Source: Pelomonas sp051857475
GTDB taxonomy: Bacteria > Pseudomonadota > Gammaproteobacteria > Burkholderiales > Burkholderiaceae_C
Length of the DNA stretch: 64,000 nucleotides
Assembly (NCBI RefSeq): GCF_051857475.1
Contig: NZ_JBPZGZ010000005.1
Coordinates: 248,001-312,000 of the forward strand
Reading direction: 5' to 3'
The notes beneath the pieces were generated by a model, which was not told the DNA's origin, searched no databases, and saw only the letters and a list, made by a program, of their open reading frames with translations. How positions within the stretch are numbered: the first letter of the stretch is position 1; the number at the start of each line of letters is the position of its first letter. Positions 1 through 8,431 of this stretch are shown here, one piece after another. The translations under genes were made by a program, and so were the position numbers.

Positions 1-43
1 TTCTCGATCGCTTGTCGGCTAGTCACGCTAACTGATTCATCAG

Positions 44-57
44 TACGAAAGTTCGTA
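44..57. promoter_or_regulatory. palindromic operator-like site upstream of micro-peptide 1
   Basis: TACGAA-AG-TTCGTA is a perfect inverted repeat, extended to 7 bp arms by the flanking G and C. It is followed by CTTGCCAG and lies 61 bases before the peptide start. The same element recurs upstream of several other genes in this window. I infer a binding site for a dimeric regulator; no regulator is identified. Confidence 0.6.
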
Positions 58-118
58 CTTGCCAGCGATTTAAGTTATCTCAAACTCCGGGTCGTCATTT
101 CGACACTTGGAGTTCTAC

Positions 119-268
119 ATGAAGTTCATTCGCAAAGCCGCCTTGACATGCACGATCGGGGCAATGTCAATTTCTCCGTCGTTCGCTTGGGCTTCGGTCG
201 GCTGGGACAGCATCCCGATTCCTCCGCTGTGCAAGTTCATCGGCAATCCCTGCCCCACTCCCCGCTGA
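119..268 (+). CDS. small secreted two-cysteine peptide, copy 1
   Basis: A 49-residue ORF. A GGAG ribosome site (108-111) lies 7 bases before the ATG. Residues 1-24 or so look like a Sec signal peptide: basic start MKFIRK, hydrophobic core, and a likely cut after FAWA. The short mature part carries WDSIPIPPLCK-F-IGNPCP and ends in Pro-Arg, with two cysteines five residues apart. A paralogue with the same tail lies at 1568-1717. The signal sequences differ while the mature motif is nearly identical, which points to selection on the exported peptide. I recognise no family. A signalling peptide, a toxin or a structural peptide are all possible. An operator-like palindrome lies upstream and a hairpin terminator downstream, so it is probably a single-gene transcript. 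Confidence 0.8.
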   Translation: MKFIRKAALTCTIGAMSISPSFAWASVGWDSIPIPPLCKFIGNPCPTPR

Positions 269-334
269 AGTCTCGATCCATCTCCAGCAAGTTGGCTCGG
301 CTCGGGTTGATTTGCTGTTGACGACGAAGCGCAT

Positions 335-385
335 GGCGCCTCGGACGGGCTGCTGATCAGCAGTGCGTCTTCGAGGCGCCTTTTA
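335..385 (+). terminator. rho-independent terminator after micro-peptide 1
   Basis: GGCGCCTCG (335-343) pairs exactly with CGAGGCGCC (372-380) and is followed by TTTTATTT. A second perfect palindrome, CTGCTGATCAGCAG, sits in the loop. Confidence 0.75.
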
Positions 386-484
386 TTTGCTCGGGATCCA
401 TCTGCCGAATCCAGGATCTGCCGCTAGAGCGCTGCATTGCGGAACCGGTTGCTCGGGAGTTCTCGCGAGACTTTCTGAAGTCCA

Positions 485-498
485 TACGAGAGTTCGTA
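485..498. promoter_or_regulatory. palindromic operator-like site upstream of the 585 gene
   Basis: TACGAG-AG-TTCGTA, one mismatch from a perfect palindrome, followed by GGTTTTGCCGCG. It is another member of the recurrent TACGA-N4-TCGTA family, about 85 bases before the start codon. Confidence 0.55.
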
Positions 499-584
499 GG
501 TTTTGCCGCGCGTAGACGAATGGCACCCCCATCGTCGGTCCTGAAAGCGATAGCGTCACGCGTCTACTTACATTGGAGATCGAA

Positions 585-1373
585 ATGGGTTCATGGGCGA
601 AGGCGCGGGCATGGTCTCGGGTGGTTGCTGTCGTGATGTCGGTCGTGTGGGCCACACCGGGCTTTGCGCAGTCCGCGCCGCAGGCCATTACTGTGGGCAC
701 TGAATTGCCCCGCATGGCACAAATGAAAGAAGGTCCGCGCGTTTACGTCCGCTTCCGTGAGTTAAAGGGTGTGACGCGACCTCTGGACATCTGGCGGCGT
801 GAGGTGAAGTTCGAGACGGTGGGAGGCGAGAGGCGGCTGCACATATCGCAGTCGTGGACTGGCCCTGTCGCGGCGCCAACCGAGCTGCGGTTAGATTCCT
901 GGTTTGGCGCTACTGACTTCAAGCCGCTGACGCATGAGCGGTTTCTCACTCGTGCCGAGGAGAAGCGCAACGAGGGCTTCCAGTTTTCACCGTCAGGGGT
1001 GACGGGGCTGTCCACGACGCCAGAGAACACTCGCGCCGGCTTCACTGAGATGTTCAGCGAGCCTGCATTCAACTTTGAAACTGACATGGAGTTGCTCGAG
1101 GCGTTGCCGCTGGCAGACGGCTGGCGAGGGCGTGTGATGTTCTACCACCCGGGTGGTGGTCCGGCGGCGCCCTACGTGTTTACTGTGGAAGGCTCACGCC
1201 CGCTCCCGGGCGTCGCCGGCACGGTGGATTGCTGGCTGGTAACCCTGGCCGCTGAGAAGGCCGATGGTGGCCGAGCGTCGCGCTTTTACGTCGATAAGCG
1301 GAGCCAACAAGTACTCCGTGTGGAGCAACCCTGGACGGAGGGGAGCGTCACGGTGAAGGTAAGGCTGTACTGA
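585..1373 (+). CDS. secreted protein of unknown function
   Basis: A 262-residue protein starting at the ATG at 585, which has GGAG at 575-578. An upstream TTG at 573 is in frame but has no ribosome site. The N-terminus is a Sec signal peptide ending near TPGFAQ (about residue 29). The rest is soluble, with beta-rich stretches. The C-terminal segment around FYVDKRSQQVLRVEQ resembles the end of DUF3108-like periplasmic proteins, which would suggest an envelope-sorting or outer-surface role; this similarity is weak. It sits between the two micro-peptide genes and carries the same upstream palindrome, so it may be co-regulated with them. Confidence 0.7.
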   Translation: MGSWAKARAWSRVVAVVMSVVWATPGFAQSAPQAITVGTELPRMAQMKEGPRVYVRFRELKGVTRPLDIWRREVKFETVGGERRLHISQSWTGPVAAPTELRLDSWFGATDFKPLTHERFLTRAEEKRNEGFQFSPSGVTGLSTTPENTRAGFTEMFSEPAFNFETDMELLEALPLADGWRGRVMFYHPGGGPAAPYVFTVEGSRPLPGVAGTVDCWLVTLAAEKADGGRASRFYVDKRSQQVLRVEQPWTEGSVTVKVRLY

Positions 1374-1490
1374 TTGAGTAGGTGTGGTGATACCGCAGAG
1401 GCGAGGGTGTTTTGCGCAGCGCGCGCGATGACGGCGAACCTTGGATGCGCGGACTCTTAGTTCGCCGTAGGAACCCATAGAGTTGTCCGA

Positions 1491-1504
1491 TACGAGCTTT
1501 CGTA
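1491..1504. promoter_or_regulatory. palindromic operator-like site upstream of micro-peptide 2
   Basis: TACGAG-CT-TTCGTA followed by CTTGTCGCG. A possible sigma-70 promoter, TTGTCG (1506-1511) then TAAATT (1528-1533) with a 16-base gap, begins at its right edge. A bound protein would therefore touch the -35 region. Confidence 0.55.
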
Positions 1505-1567
1505 CTTGTCGCGATTCGCCGTCGCTCTAAATTAATGCTGTCGCCTTTGACACTCAATGGGGAAGTT

Positions 1568-1717
1568 ATGAATTTTCTTCGCAAAACAGCGCTAGTTACT
1601 ACAGTTGCAGCGATGGCTGTGGCGCCTTCTTTCGCCTGGGCAGGAACAATGTGGGACAGCATCCCCATTCCACCTCTGTGCAAGTACATCGGCAATCCCT
1701 GTCCTCCTCCGCGCTGA
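1568..1717 (+). CDS. small secreted two-cysteine peptide, copy 2
   Basis: A 49-residue ORF starting at the ATG at 1568, preceded by GGGGAAG. A longer in-frame start at 1535 lacks a ribosome site and would bury the signal peptide. Residues 1-23 form a Sec signal peptide (MNFLRK, hydrophobic core, FAWAG). The mature part contains WDSIPIPPLCK-Y-IGNPCP and ends Pro-Arg, differing from copy 1 at only a few positions. It has its own palindrome, promoter-like boxes and terminator. No family is recognised. The conserved Trp, Pro-Ile-Pro-Pro and Cys-x5-Cys suggest a small disulfide-linked exported peptide. Confidence 0.8.
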   Translation: MNFLRKTALVTTVAAMAVAPSFAWAGTMWDSIPIPPLCKYIGNPCPPPR

Positions 1718-1791
1718 CGAACTCGACCTAACCTCGGCGGATGATTTGCTGTTTCGAATCACGCGCTGAAGGCAAGACTGAAGGCCCGCGT

Positions 1792-1841
1792 CGCCCTGCC
1801 ATTGCCGCTGACAAGCGGCTGGTGGCGGGGCGTATTTTTTT
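1792..1841 (+). terminator. rho-independent terminator after micro-peptide 2
   Basis: A GC-rich stem (CGCCC...GCCA...GCCGCT pairing with AGCGGC...TGGC...GGGCG) with loop GACA, followed by TATTTTTTT at 1833-1841. The layout matches the terminator behind micro-peptide 1, but the sequence does not. Confidence 0.7.
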
Positions 1842-2031
1842 GATGAAGCAGAGGCGATATCTGCTCTTATGTGAGGGCGGGGCAACGTCCCCGCAGTTGA
1901 TGGCGACTATTTGCTTAGCGCCGGCCGCGCGGGCCTGATCGTCGGCGGCAAGTGGTGAGCATGGCCCTTCCCGTTTCTGGAGATCGCAGCCTGGTTCCAG
2001 TGAGGAGGCGATGTCCTTATGACCTAGAGGC

Positions 2032-2187
2032 TCAATCAGGATCGCTCGTTCGGCGGTAGACCTGCGTATCGCCAACTTCCCATGAAATCCCACGATCCCG
2101 ACTCATCTCGTAGATGACCTTCAGGGTGTCGGCGGCTTGGTGACCTTTGGTGGGAAGTCGTCTCGCTTCGGTTTCATGGAATTCCGG
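2032..2187 (-). other. in-frame protein-like continuation downstream of the Fic stop codon
   Basis: Directly after the TGA of the Fic gene the same frame stays open for 51 codons to a second TGA. The encoded tail reads like real protein, for example KGHQAADTLKVIYEMSRDRG and ISWEVGDTQVYRR. It lacks a start and a ribosome site of its own. It is either the ancestral C-terminus cut off by a nonsense mutation or, less likely, a readthrough extension. Confidence 0.5.
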
Positions 2188-3813
2188 TCAACCGCGGACC
2201 GCGGGACGATTTCTACCTTCACCTTCTTCGACGATCTCAACGGGATCACGATCCTCAAAGGCAGACTGCACAGCTTCGACGACTCGCAACTGCATCGCGG
2301 CGTCCTGCAAGAATTCGTACTCGCCCATCAACTTGTTCGACACCTGCCAGCGGTTGTCCTTGACCGCTCTGATGATCCGTGTGGCGTCCTGGTTTGGCAT
2401 TTCCACCAGGTTCTTCAGTCGATCCGTGGCATGGTCAAAACGGACGAGGATTCGCGCCTCGTTGGCCATCTCGTGTGAGATCGTTTTTTCGACAAGCGCT
2501 GCCGTGTAGATGGCGTGCTGTGTCAGATCAGGGAAGCGCCACGCGTGCGACGCATCGTCATAGGCGTCGAAGTGGAAATTGGTCGGTGTACCGTCTTCTG
2601 CCACGTATTCGTTCCCAAACCTGTACGCATCGGCGTATCGATCCATGAGTGGCTTGGAGAACGTCTCAAGGACCTGGTCGTAAGCTGTACGTTCGCGCGT
2701 CGAGTTGGTGATGGTGGTAGAGACCGGCAGGATGACGCCGACGGGTATCGCACCATCCCGCTGCAGTGTGTCGTTGATCAGGAATCGGTGAATGCGGCCG
2801 TTGCCGTCCCGCATCGGATGGACATAGACGAACCCGAAGGAGATCACGGCAGCCCGGACAAGCGGTGACGCTCCCCTCGTGGCTTTCTCAAATACCTGCA
2901 AGCCGCGCAGCATGCCCGGCGTGTCCTGATACCGCGGCCCAACGTAGTGAACGATGTTTTGGTACATCCCCGCTTGGCCAACGAAGATGGGCGAGCTTCT
3001 TAAGCCCATGCGCAAGGCGTCCTCACCCAAAATGCCCTTTTGGAGTGTTTCGAGCGAGGCTTGGTCCAGCGGGTTGGTGATGCGACCGGAGTGCTCGGCG
3101 ATCACATGGGCGAAGCGCCTGATGCGATTGGCTTTGTCGGCTTCTCGCTCGATTTGGAAGCTCGCCTGCGACTCCTTGAGCGTAAGCCAACCAGCACTGC
3201 GCATCAGCACATCCGTGCCGAACTCGACGTCCAGCTTATCCAGCTCGCTCGTGGTGTCGAAAGCTATAGCTGCTTCGAGTTCTGGAGAGCGTCTCACAAG
3301 CGGGCAGAACGCCGGCGTCCCAGGCAGGTTGTCTTGAACACGCCATCGACGGTTGCGTTGGATGTCCGTGCGGGTGAAGTACTGCTCTGAGGGCACTGCA
3401 GGCACATAGTTGCCTGCCGGGCGGTCAGGCGCATCCAGCACTTGGCCAGTAAGCCACTCGTAGAGGAAGCAGGCCCTGCGGGCGTACTGTCCCAGCGGTT
3501 CCTTGGCGATCCAGGCTTCAAGCTCTGCGGGGCCGGCCTTTGAGAACAGGCGTGAGAGGAACTCAAGGTGGACCTCCTCGTACTTCAGGCCGAATTCAAA
3601 GTGACCCTGGAAGCTGTCCTCTGGCGCATACGAGGCTGGAAAGATCCTGAGGACCTGCTCTGGTGACTGGTTTTCGCTCCGCGTCTTGCCAATGAAGGAG
3701 GCGACGCGCAGCCGCTGCGCTGGGCGGACTTCAAAGTCCTGGGCCAGCTTGCCAAAGCCAATAGGGTTACCAAATTCGGTCACCGAATCCTCTAAAACGC
3801 TTACGAACCGCAT
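2188..3813 (-). CDS. Fic family protein (putative AMP transferase)
   Basis: About 541 residues from the ATG at 3813; a TTG four codons earlier is also possible and neither has a clear ribosome site. The Fic signature HPMRDGNGR lies at about residues 332-340. It contains the catalytic His and the DGNGR loop that places ATP for transfer of AMP or another nucleotide moiety to a target hydroxyl. Around residues 217-222, SFQIE resembles the inhibitory-helix motif (S/T-x3-E-G/N) of self-inhibited Fic proteins, although the following residue is Arg. The N-terminal 200 residues are unassigned. The frame continues beyond the stop (see 2032-2187), so the annotated C-terminus may be truncated. Its target is unknown; Fic proteins on mobile DNA often act as toxins or defence factors. 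Confidence 0.85.
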   Translation of the reverse strand: MRFVSVLEDSVTEFGNPIGFGKLAQDFEVRPAQRLRVASFIGKTRSENQSPEQVLRIFPASYAPEDSFQGHFEFGLKYEEVHLEFLSRLFSKAGPAELEAWIAKEPLGQYARRACFLYEWLTGQVLDAPDRPAGNYVPAVPSEQYFTRTDIQRNRRWRVQDNLPGTPAFCPLVRRSPELEAAIAFDTTSELDKLDVEFGTDVLMRSAGWLTLKESQASFQIEREADKANRIRRFAHVIAEHSGRITNPLDQASLETLQKGILGEDALRMGLRSSPIFVGQAGMYQNIVHYVGPRYQDTPGMLRGLQVFEKATRGASPLVRAAVISFGFVYVHPMRDGNGRIHRFLINDTLQRDGAIPVGVILPVSTTITNSTRERTAYDQVLETFSKPLMDRYADAYRFGNEYVAEDGTPTNFHFDAYDDASHAWRFPDLTQHAIYTAALVEKTISHEMANEARILVRFDHATDRLKNLVEMPNQDATRIIRAVKDNRWQVSNKLMGEYEFLQDAAMQLRVVEAVQSAFEDRDPVEIVEEGEGRNRPAVRG

Positions 3814-3825
3814 ATTTTTGATCAA

Positions 3826-4978
3826 TATGCTTTTTTCGGCAAGACGTTAGATGCCTGTACCTCGATCAAATCGCTTCAGGGATGCGAAATCCCCATACGA
3901 ATGCATCGCCGGCGTCAAAACTGCTTATGCGGCCAGGCGGGTGTACGGGAGAAGCTGCCCGTGGCGAAATGCATAAAGGCTCTTCTAACGAGCCGCCGAG
4001 GAGGTTTTGTTACAATTGCATACGTCCGCGGCCAACGCAGGCCAGACGGCTATGACGTGCCCATCACACCATCTGGCGCCGGAGTCTGCTCGCCGGAGCC
4101 GGACACGGCAGGCGGACCTCACACTGGTGACCGACTACATCAGGTGACGAGGGGAACCGTGCAATGGCCGATGCAGTCGGTCTTGAAGCACTGCCGCCGG
4201 GACTGCGCGCGGCGTCAAGGTCGGCACATCCAAGACCTTACGGGAGCATTGAGACGTGCCGTCCGCCCGACAGGCCCGTTGGGCCGCTCGTCTCATCGCA
4301 CTGAATGTTGTTCGGAGATCGAGGCGCGACGCTGAAAGGCTGCTTTCGCGGATTGGCAAACGGTTGAATTGCAGGACCTACTTCGGCCAAAACTGAATGC
4401 CAATGCAGTCCTTGCGTTTGGCGTCGGACTGAGCATCGTGTCTGCTGTCGACCTGGGGGCATGTGCCTGTGTGGTGGTGGTCGAGTCGGCGCGGTTCGCG
4501 GAAACTCACGCCCACATGAAGCAAGCGCTAGGCGCGGAAGCGCCTGCACAAGAACCAGGATTTGCCAGCGTTGGGCATCGAAAGCTGCTTTTGCCAAAGC
4601 CTCGGAGATGGCCACCGCGGTCAGGGCCAGAGTCTTCGCCGCGTCTTATCTTGAGCGCTATCTGCAGTCAGCGTGAACAGACAGCAGTCCATGTTCGCGC
4701 CGATAGGAACTGGCAGAGATGCCGATGAGAGGGACCGCCGGTGCATGCGGACAAACCGCAACTCGCGGGGCATGCTGAAAGTCAGAAGCTGCTGGGGCGC
4801 GGCCCTTCCCGTTGCCGTGGATCGCGGGCTATTTCCTTCACGCCATGCGTGAAAGGCCCGCTTGGCGAACAGGCCGGTCCTGATCGACTGCGCTTCGCGC
4901 TGCTGCGGCCAGATCGCCACCCCGCAAACCCGCCAGACCCGAAGCCGGGCCGCTTTGAAGTGATCGCCGCGGCTCGAT
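3826..4978. other. gene-poor stretch
   Basis: Open frames up to about 145 codons occur on both strands, but all are Arg/Ala/Pro-rich, overlap each other, lack ribosome sites and contain no recognisable motif. I see no gene here. It may be decayed mobile DNA. Confidence 0.4.
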
Positions 4979-5198
4979 CGTCGCGCCAGTCGCTGCGCTT
5001 CGTGTCACGCCGCCCGCGGGGCCGCCACGGCTCATGGGTGTAGCGTGCGCCTGCGCGGCACGCGCTGCGCCAGGCGAGCTGGCACATCCCCTGCGGCGCT
5101 GCGTCGCCCGAGGGTGAGGCAGCGTTTGCGTCGGTCGTCCCACCGCGCTCCCCCCACCAAGCCCCCGTGCAGGGGCGAGGGGACTTGTGGGGGGATCT
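4979..5198. repeat. dispersed GC-rich repeat, copy A
   Basis: It begins with CGTCGCGCCAGTCGCTGCG (4979-) and ends with a 27-base block containing GGCGAGGGGACTTGTGGGGG (5172-5198). Both blocks recur in the same order in copy B at 18199-18375, with a looser match between them (CGCGCTCCCCCC next to the end block). It lies directly upstream of ssb. Confidence 0.65.
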
Positions 5199-5397
5199 TC
5201 TAGCGGTGGGCCGGGAAACCGGCGCACTGCTTCGGCTGCGAGGGGTAGAACATCCATCCCCCACCCCTTCCCGCCGGAAGGGGCCGTGCCCACCCCCCGC
5301 CCGCCCGTGGGCGGGTGCGAGGAGTCCGAGCGAGAGGATCAGTTGTCAGGGCATCCAAGACGGAGCCCGGCTGGTCTCTCACGCAAGGAGATTGGCC

Positions 5398-5814
5398 ATG
5401 GCCAACGTTCAAGTCATTCAACGCAATGCTCACTTGGCGGGCAATGTCAAAGTCGAGTTCATCGAAGGTCGCGAAGGCCGCCTCACGAAGGCCACCTTGA
5501 TCGCGATCAGCAACACGGTGCGTGGGTCCGGAGATGCACGAGAGCAGCAAGCGACCGCCATCCAGTGGACGTTGTGGGGCGCTCAGGCCGAGAACGCCAC
5601 CGCATACCTAGGAAAAGGTGCGCACGTGAACATTGTGGGCCGCTTGAAGAACAACAACTACGGGAAAGACGGGGAAACCGTCTATGGCTGGGATTTCACG
5701 GTTGAGGAGATTGACTACCTCGACAGCCGCGCAGACGCCCAGGCGCGTCGTGCCGCCCAGGACGCCAGCACCCCAGCGGCGCAAGGCCAAAGAACCAAGC
5801 GGTCCGGCGCCTGA
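5398..5814 (+). CDS. ssb: single-stranded DNA-binding protein
   Basis: 138 residues, with AAGGAG at 5385-5390 setting the start at 5398. The N-terminal OB-fold is recognisable (residues 1-110: GNVKVEF, LTKATLIAISN, IQWTLWG, GAHVNIVGRL, YGWDFTVEEIDYLD). The C-terminal tail is short and basic and lacks the acidic DDDIPF-type tip of chromosomal SSB. A plasmid- or ICE-borne SSB covers single-stranded transfer DNA during conjugation or replication. Its position just beyond repeat A and before the partition and mobilisation genes fits that role. Confidence 0.85.
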   Translation: MANVQVIQRNAHLAGNVKVEFIEGREGRLTKATLIAISNTVRGSGDAREQQATAIQWTLWGAQAENATAYLGKGAHVNIVGRLKNNNYGKDGETVYGWDFTVEEIDYLDSRADAQARRAAQDASTPAAQGQRTKRSGA

Positions 5815-6053
5815 CGCCAGTCGGGCGGGCGTAGCTGAACACTGTTGCACCCGCCTTCGGGCAGGAATCAACGATCGAAGAGGTCCGCGATGGACCTGAA
5901 CCACTCCGCGCGCTGAAGAGGGAACTTTCTACCTGCGCTTACCGCGGGATAAACGCTGAAGCGATGGCTCGTTGGCATCGCGACGGGGTGGCGGATCGCA
6001 GGGCGCCCTTTTTTCAGGGGCGCTAGGTGAATTCGCGCGCCGGCACAGTCTCA

Positions 6054-6443
6054 TCACGGCGTGGCCAATGCATAGCGCCATGCCGATGAAGACTGGAGCG
6101 CGTCTTTCAGCGACACCATGTCTGCGGGAAAGGCGCGATTCAGTTCGGGCGCGTACTGGGAGCAGTTCAGCTCCATCATCAGGATCAGCCAGCGGGTGAG
6201 GAAGGAGTCCGCGTCAGATCGGGCATCAATCCGCGCTGAGAGTTCACCTGTCCCGTCCTCATCGATGATCAGGTCGATACGGTTGCCGTTCTTCGAACCG
6301 TAGACCGACCAGCCCTTCAGCATCTGCCAGGGCGGTTCGAAGCTTTCAGCAAGGACCGTCTGAGCCCGGCGGCATACCGGCGGTGGCAAAGCCTGTCCGC
6401 CGTGCCCGAAGACAGCTGTCACCTCGAATTGCCACGCTGCCAT
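6054..6443 (-). CDS. hypothetical protein
   Basis: 129 residues from the ATG at 6443, which has GGA seven bases upstream; an upstream start at 6566 would add Ser/Arg-rich sequence that looks untranslated. The protein is soluble. It has a beta-rich first half (WQFEVTAVFG, LKGWSVYGSKNGNRIDLIID) and a helical second half with SDADSFLTRWLILMMELNCS. No family is recognised. It is convergent with ssb and isolated otherwise. Confidence 0.55.
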   Translation of the reverse strand: MAAWQFEVTAVFGHGGQALPPPVCRRAQTVLAESFEPPWQMLKGWSVYGSKNGNRIDLIIDEDGTGELSARIDARSDADSFLTRWLILMMELNCSQYAPELNRAFPADMVSLKDALQSSSAWRYALATP

Positions 6444-6852
6444 CGATTTCCAAGCGAGGCCGTCGCCGTGAGTTGGTGAGTCACAAAATCTAGTCGAAGA
6501 CTCGGCTGCTGCCAATGTGAGCATGATCCATGCCGATAGGGGGCTGTGCGTCCGGCGTGACTGCAACGATCGCGTTGGAACGCAAGGCGTAGATCGCTGG
6601 GACTCAAGTCGCGCTTGCAGTTGCGATCGCCCTTAGACCCTCTGCGCGCCCAGCCGTGGTTCGTGAGGGGCCGGTGCGTGTCGGGCCGGTGAGCTTTCGG
6701 AGCCCTTCGTTCGGCAGTTCGAAGGTCCGCTTCGACCGCTGAAGCGGTTGGCGCACTGCGACCGGCAAAGCAGATGCCGCGAGGGTTCATCAACGCGTAC
6801 GGCGTGTTGCGGCCGTCGATCTATGCCTTCGACCGGGCGCCTCGCCTGCCCA
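6444..6852. other. intergenic stretch, no gene seen
   Basis: No supported ORF, RNA or repeat. It forms the region ahead of the palindrome and lipoprotein gene that follow. Confidence 0.4.
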
Positions 6853-6866
6853 TACGAGATCTCGTA
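6853..6866. promoter_or_regulatory. palindromic operator-like site upstream of the 6987 lipoprotein
   Basis: TACGAG-AT-CTCGTA is a perfect palindrome and a member of the recurrent family, about 120 bases before the lipoprotein start. Confidence 0.55.
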
Positions 6867-6986
6867 GGCCGACGCCACGCAGCACGAAGTTAGGGTTCGC
6901 AGCCTGTTTTCACTGGCAAATCGAATCCGGCTTGTGGGATCTCCAGCCATCCTCGTTTCGCCATATTTATTCACCAAGGTTTTCTC

Positions 6987-7760
6987 ATGCTCCTGTCCCG
7001 CCATTCGCGTCGCCTCGTCATCGTGTCCCTGATTTCCAGCGCCTTCAGCTTGGCGTCCTTGACGGGCTGTGGTGGGTCTATCTCTTCGGCCGATGATGAC
7101 GATGATGCGCCTCAGGACGGGTATCTCGTCGCTGGGGCCATGGCGGCCTGGCTCGGATCGGCGAGTTCGTCGAATGTCAATGGAACCGTCAGCGGTGCGG
7201 GTACGCCACAGACCGTGGCTGGAACGATGGCGCGATCGCAGCCAGTGACTGAGGTCTTCGAGGGCCTATCCGGCAAGCGCACCCTCACCAACATCGATCT
7301 CTCCTACGTGAGCGCCGGAAAGATCGATGTCGTTCATCGGTCGATCAAGACCTTCTTGGATGAATCATTCAGTCCTCGCGGCACCTACGATGACGGGTCG
7401 GGCGGCTCTGCCACGGACTATGCCGTTGTTGCCAATCTCACGCAGTTGCCAACGGCTCTGCATGCAAATGGATCCGGGTCTTGGTTCGTATTGAAACATT
7501 ACAAATCCAGCGCCAAGGTAGCCGTCGTCGGGGTCAGTACCGTTGACTATGCTTTTGCCATAGTGGATCTTGTCGCTGGCGGAAGGCTGACCGTCACGAT
7601 GAAGAACGTCGACGGCAACGGTGCACCGGTTTCGACGATCACTTCAACCTACAAGATTGATCTGACCACCGCGAGCGCCACAGTGATTGCACCGGCGAAG
7701 CTCCTGCAGGAGGTCACTGTTCTTCCAAACGGTGTACGCACCGAACTCAACTACTCGTGA
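6987..7760 (+). CDS. putative lipoprotein
   Basis: 257 residues. The N-terminus is a type II signal peptide with lipobox SLTGC (Cys near residue 28), followed by a Gly/Ser linker and an acidic run of Asp residues. The mature part is Ser/Thr/Gly-rich with many short beta-strand-like segments, typical of exported Burkholderiales lipoproteins of unknown function. A weak AAGG ribosome site precedes the ATG. An operator-like palindrome lies upstream. It interrupts the otherwise mobile-element-type gene order between ssb and the partition genes. Confidence 0.75.
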   Translation: MLLSRHSRRLVIVSLISSAFSLASLTGCGGSISSADDDDDAPQDGYLVAGAMAAWLGSASSSNVNGTVSGAGTPQTVAGTMARSQPVTEVFEGLSGKRTLTNIDLSYVSAGKIDVVHRSIKTFLDESFSPRGTYDDGSGGSATDYAVVANLTQLPTALHANGSGSWFVLKHYKSSAKVAVVGVSTVDYAFAIVDLVAGGRLTVTMKNVDGNGAPVSTITSTYKIDLTTASATVIAPAKLLQEVTVLPNGVRTELNYS

Positions 7761-7903
7761 CTCCGCCTCTGTTGTCGAGAGCTTCGCGATCTAGCGTGTC
7801 GGCCGGGACAGGTGATGTTCCGATGCGTTGCGCCTATGCATGTCCCGTCTAAGGGTCGAGCAGCGGTGGGCTAAAGGTCTGGTGTGGGTGCGGGCACGAT
7901 GCT

Positions 7904-7924
7904 CCGAGTTCCGAGTTCCGAGTT
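7904..7924. repeat. three tandem 7-bp repeats
   Basis: CCGAGTT occurs three times in a row in the intergenic stretch after the lipoprotein. It could vary in copy number by slippage; no function is evident. Confidence 0.6.
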
Positions 7925-7993
7925 CGGCGGGCGACGCGTTTTCTGGAAGCTGATCCGACTTGGTAGTTCATCGCCGAACCCAGCTCCGACCTC

Positions 7994-8431
7994 TTAGCGC
8001 AAGAACACGTAGATGGCCACGGCCCAGGCCAACGATCCAACGACGACCGCTGTCGCTACGTGCGTCCACCAGACGAAAGAGCGCCGCTTCGTCGATGCAA
8101 GCGAGCGCTGCAGTGCCTGGCCAAGTTCCCGTTTGAAGATTTCGCGTGCGGCTGCCTGCATGGCACGCGTCTCGTCCTCACTTGCGCGCTTGATCAGCTC
8201 GTCAGCGCGGCGGGCGACGTGCTTGACGGCTCTGACGGCGGCTCCGTCCGCGACAGCGGCAACACGCTCCTCTGCCCTCGCTGCCCTGTCACCAAGCGTC
8301 TCTGCGGCCATGGTGAGGTCATGGCAGGCCGCTTCAACAATGGGTTTGACGGTCTCAAGGCGGCTCAGTAGCGCCGCCATATCGCCGAGTGCTTCGGCAA
8401 TAAGAGCTTCGCGCATGTCAGTCACGGCCAA
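7994..8431 (-). CDS. StbC-like plasmid stability accessory protein
   Basis: 145 residues. Long helical, Ala/Glu/Arg-rich coiled-coil character covers residues 10-115. A single C-terminal membrane segment (WWTHVATAVVVGSLAWAVAIYVF) follows, so it is probably a tail-anchored inner-membrane protein. Its start overlaps the end of the upstream ATPase gene by 14 bases, indicating translational coupling. Order and shape (DNA-binding protein, ParA-like ATPase, small helical membrane protein) match the stbABC operon of IncW plasmids such as R388. The assignment rests more on context than on sequence. Confidence 0.55.
   Translation of the reverse strand: MAVTDMREALIAEALGDMAALLSRLETVKPIVEAACHDLTMAAETLGDRAARAEERVAAVADGAAVRAVKHVARRADELIKRASEDETRAMQAAAREIFKRELGQALQRSLASTKRRSFVWWTHVATAVVVGSLAWAVAIYVFLR

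Noticed and set aside
3901..4335. 144-codon ORF in the gene-poor stretch
   Set aside because: Arg-rich composition, no ribosome site, no motif, and equally long frames on the opposite strand; typical of chance ORFs in GC-rich DNA.
4782..5293. Long minus-strand ORFs of 150-160 codons over repeat A
   Set aside because: They are translations of the dispersed repeat; the same chance peptide (KRSDWRD) appears antisense in repeat B, with no start signals.
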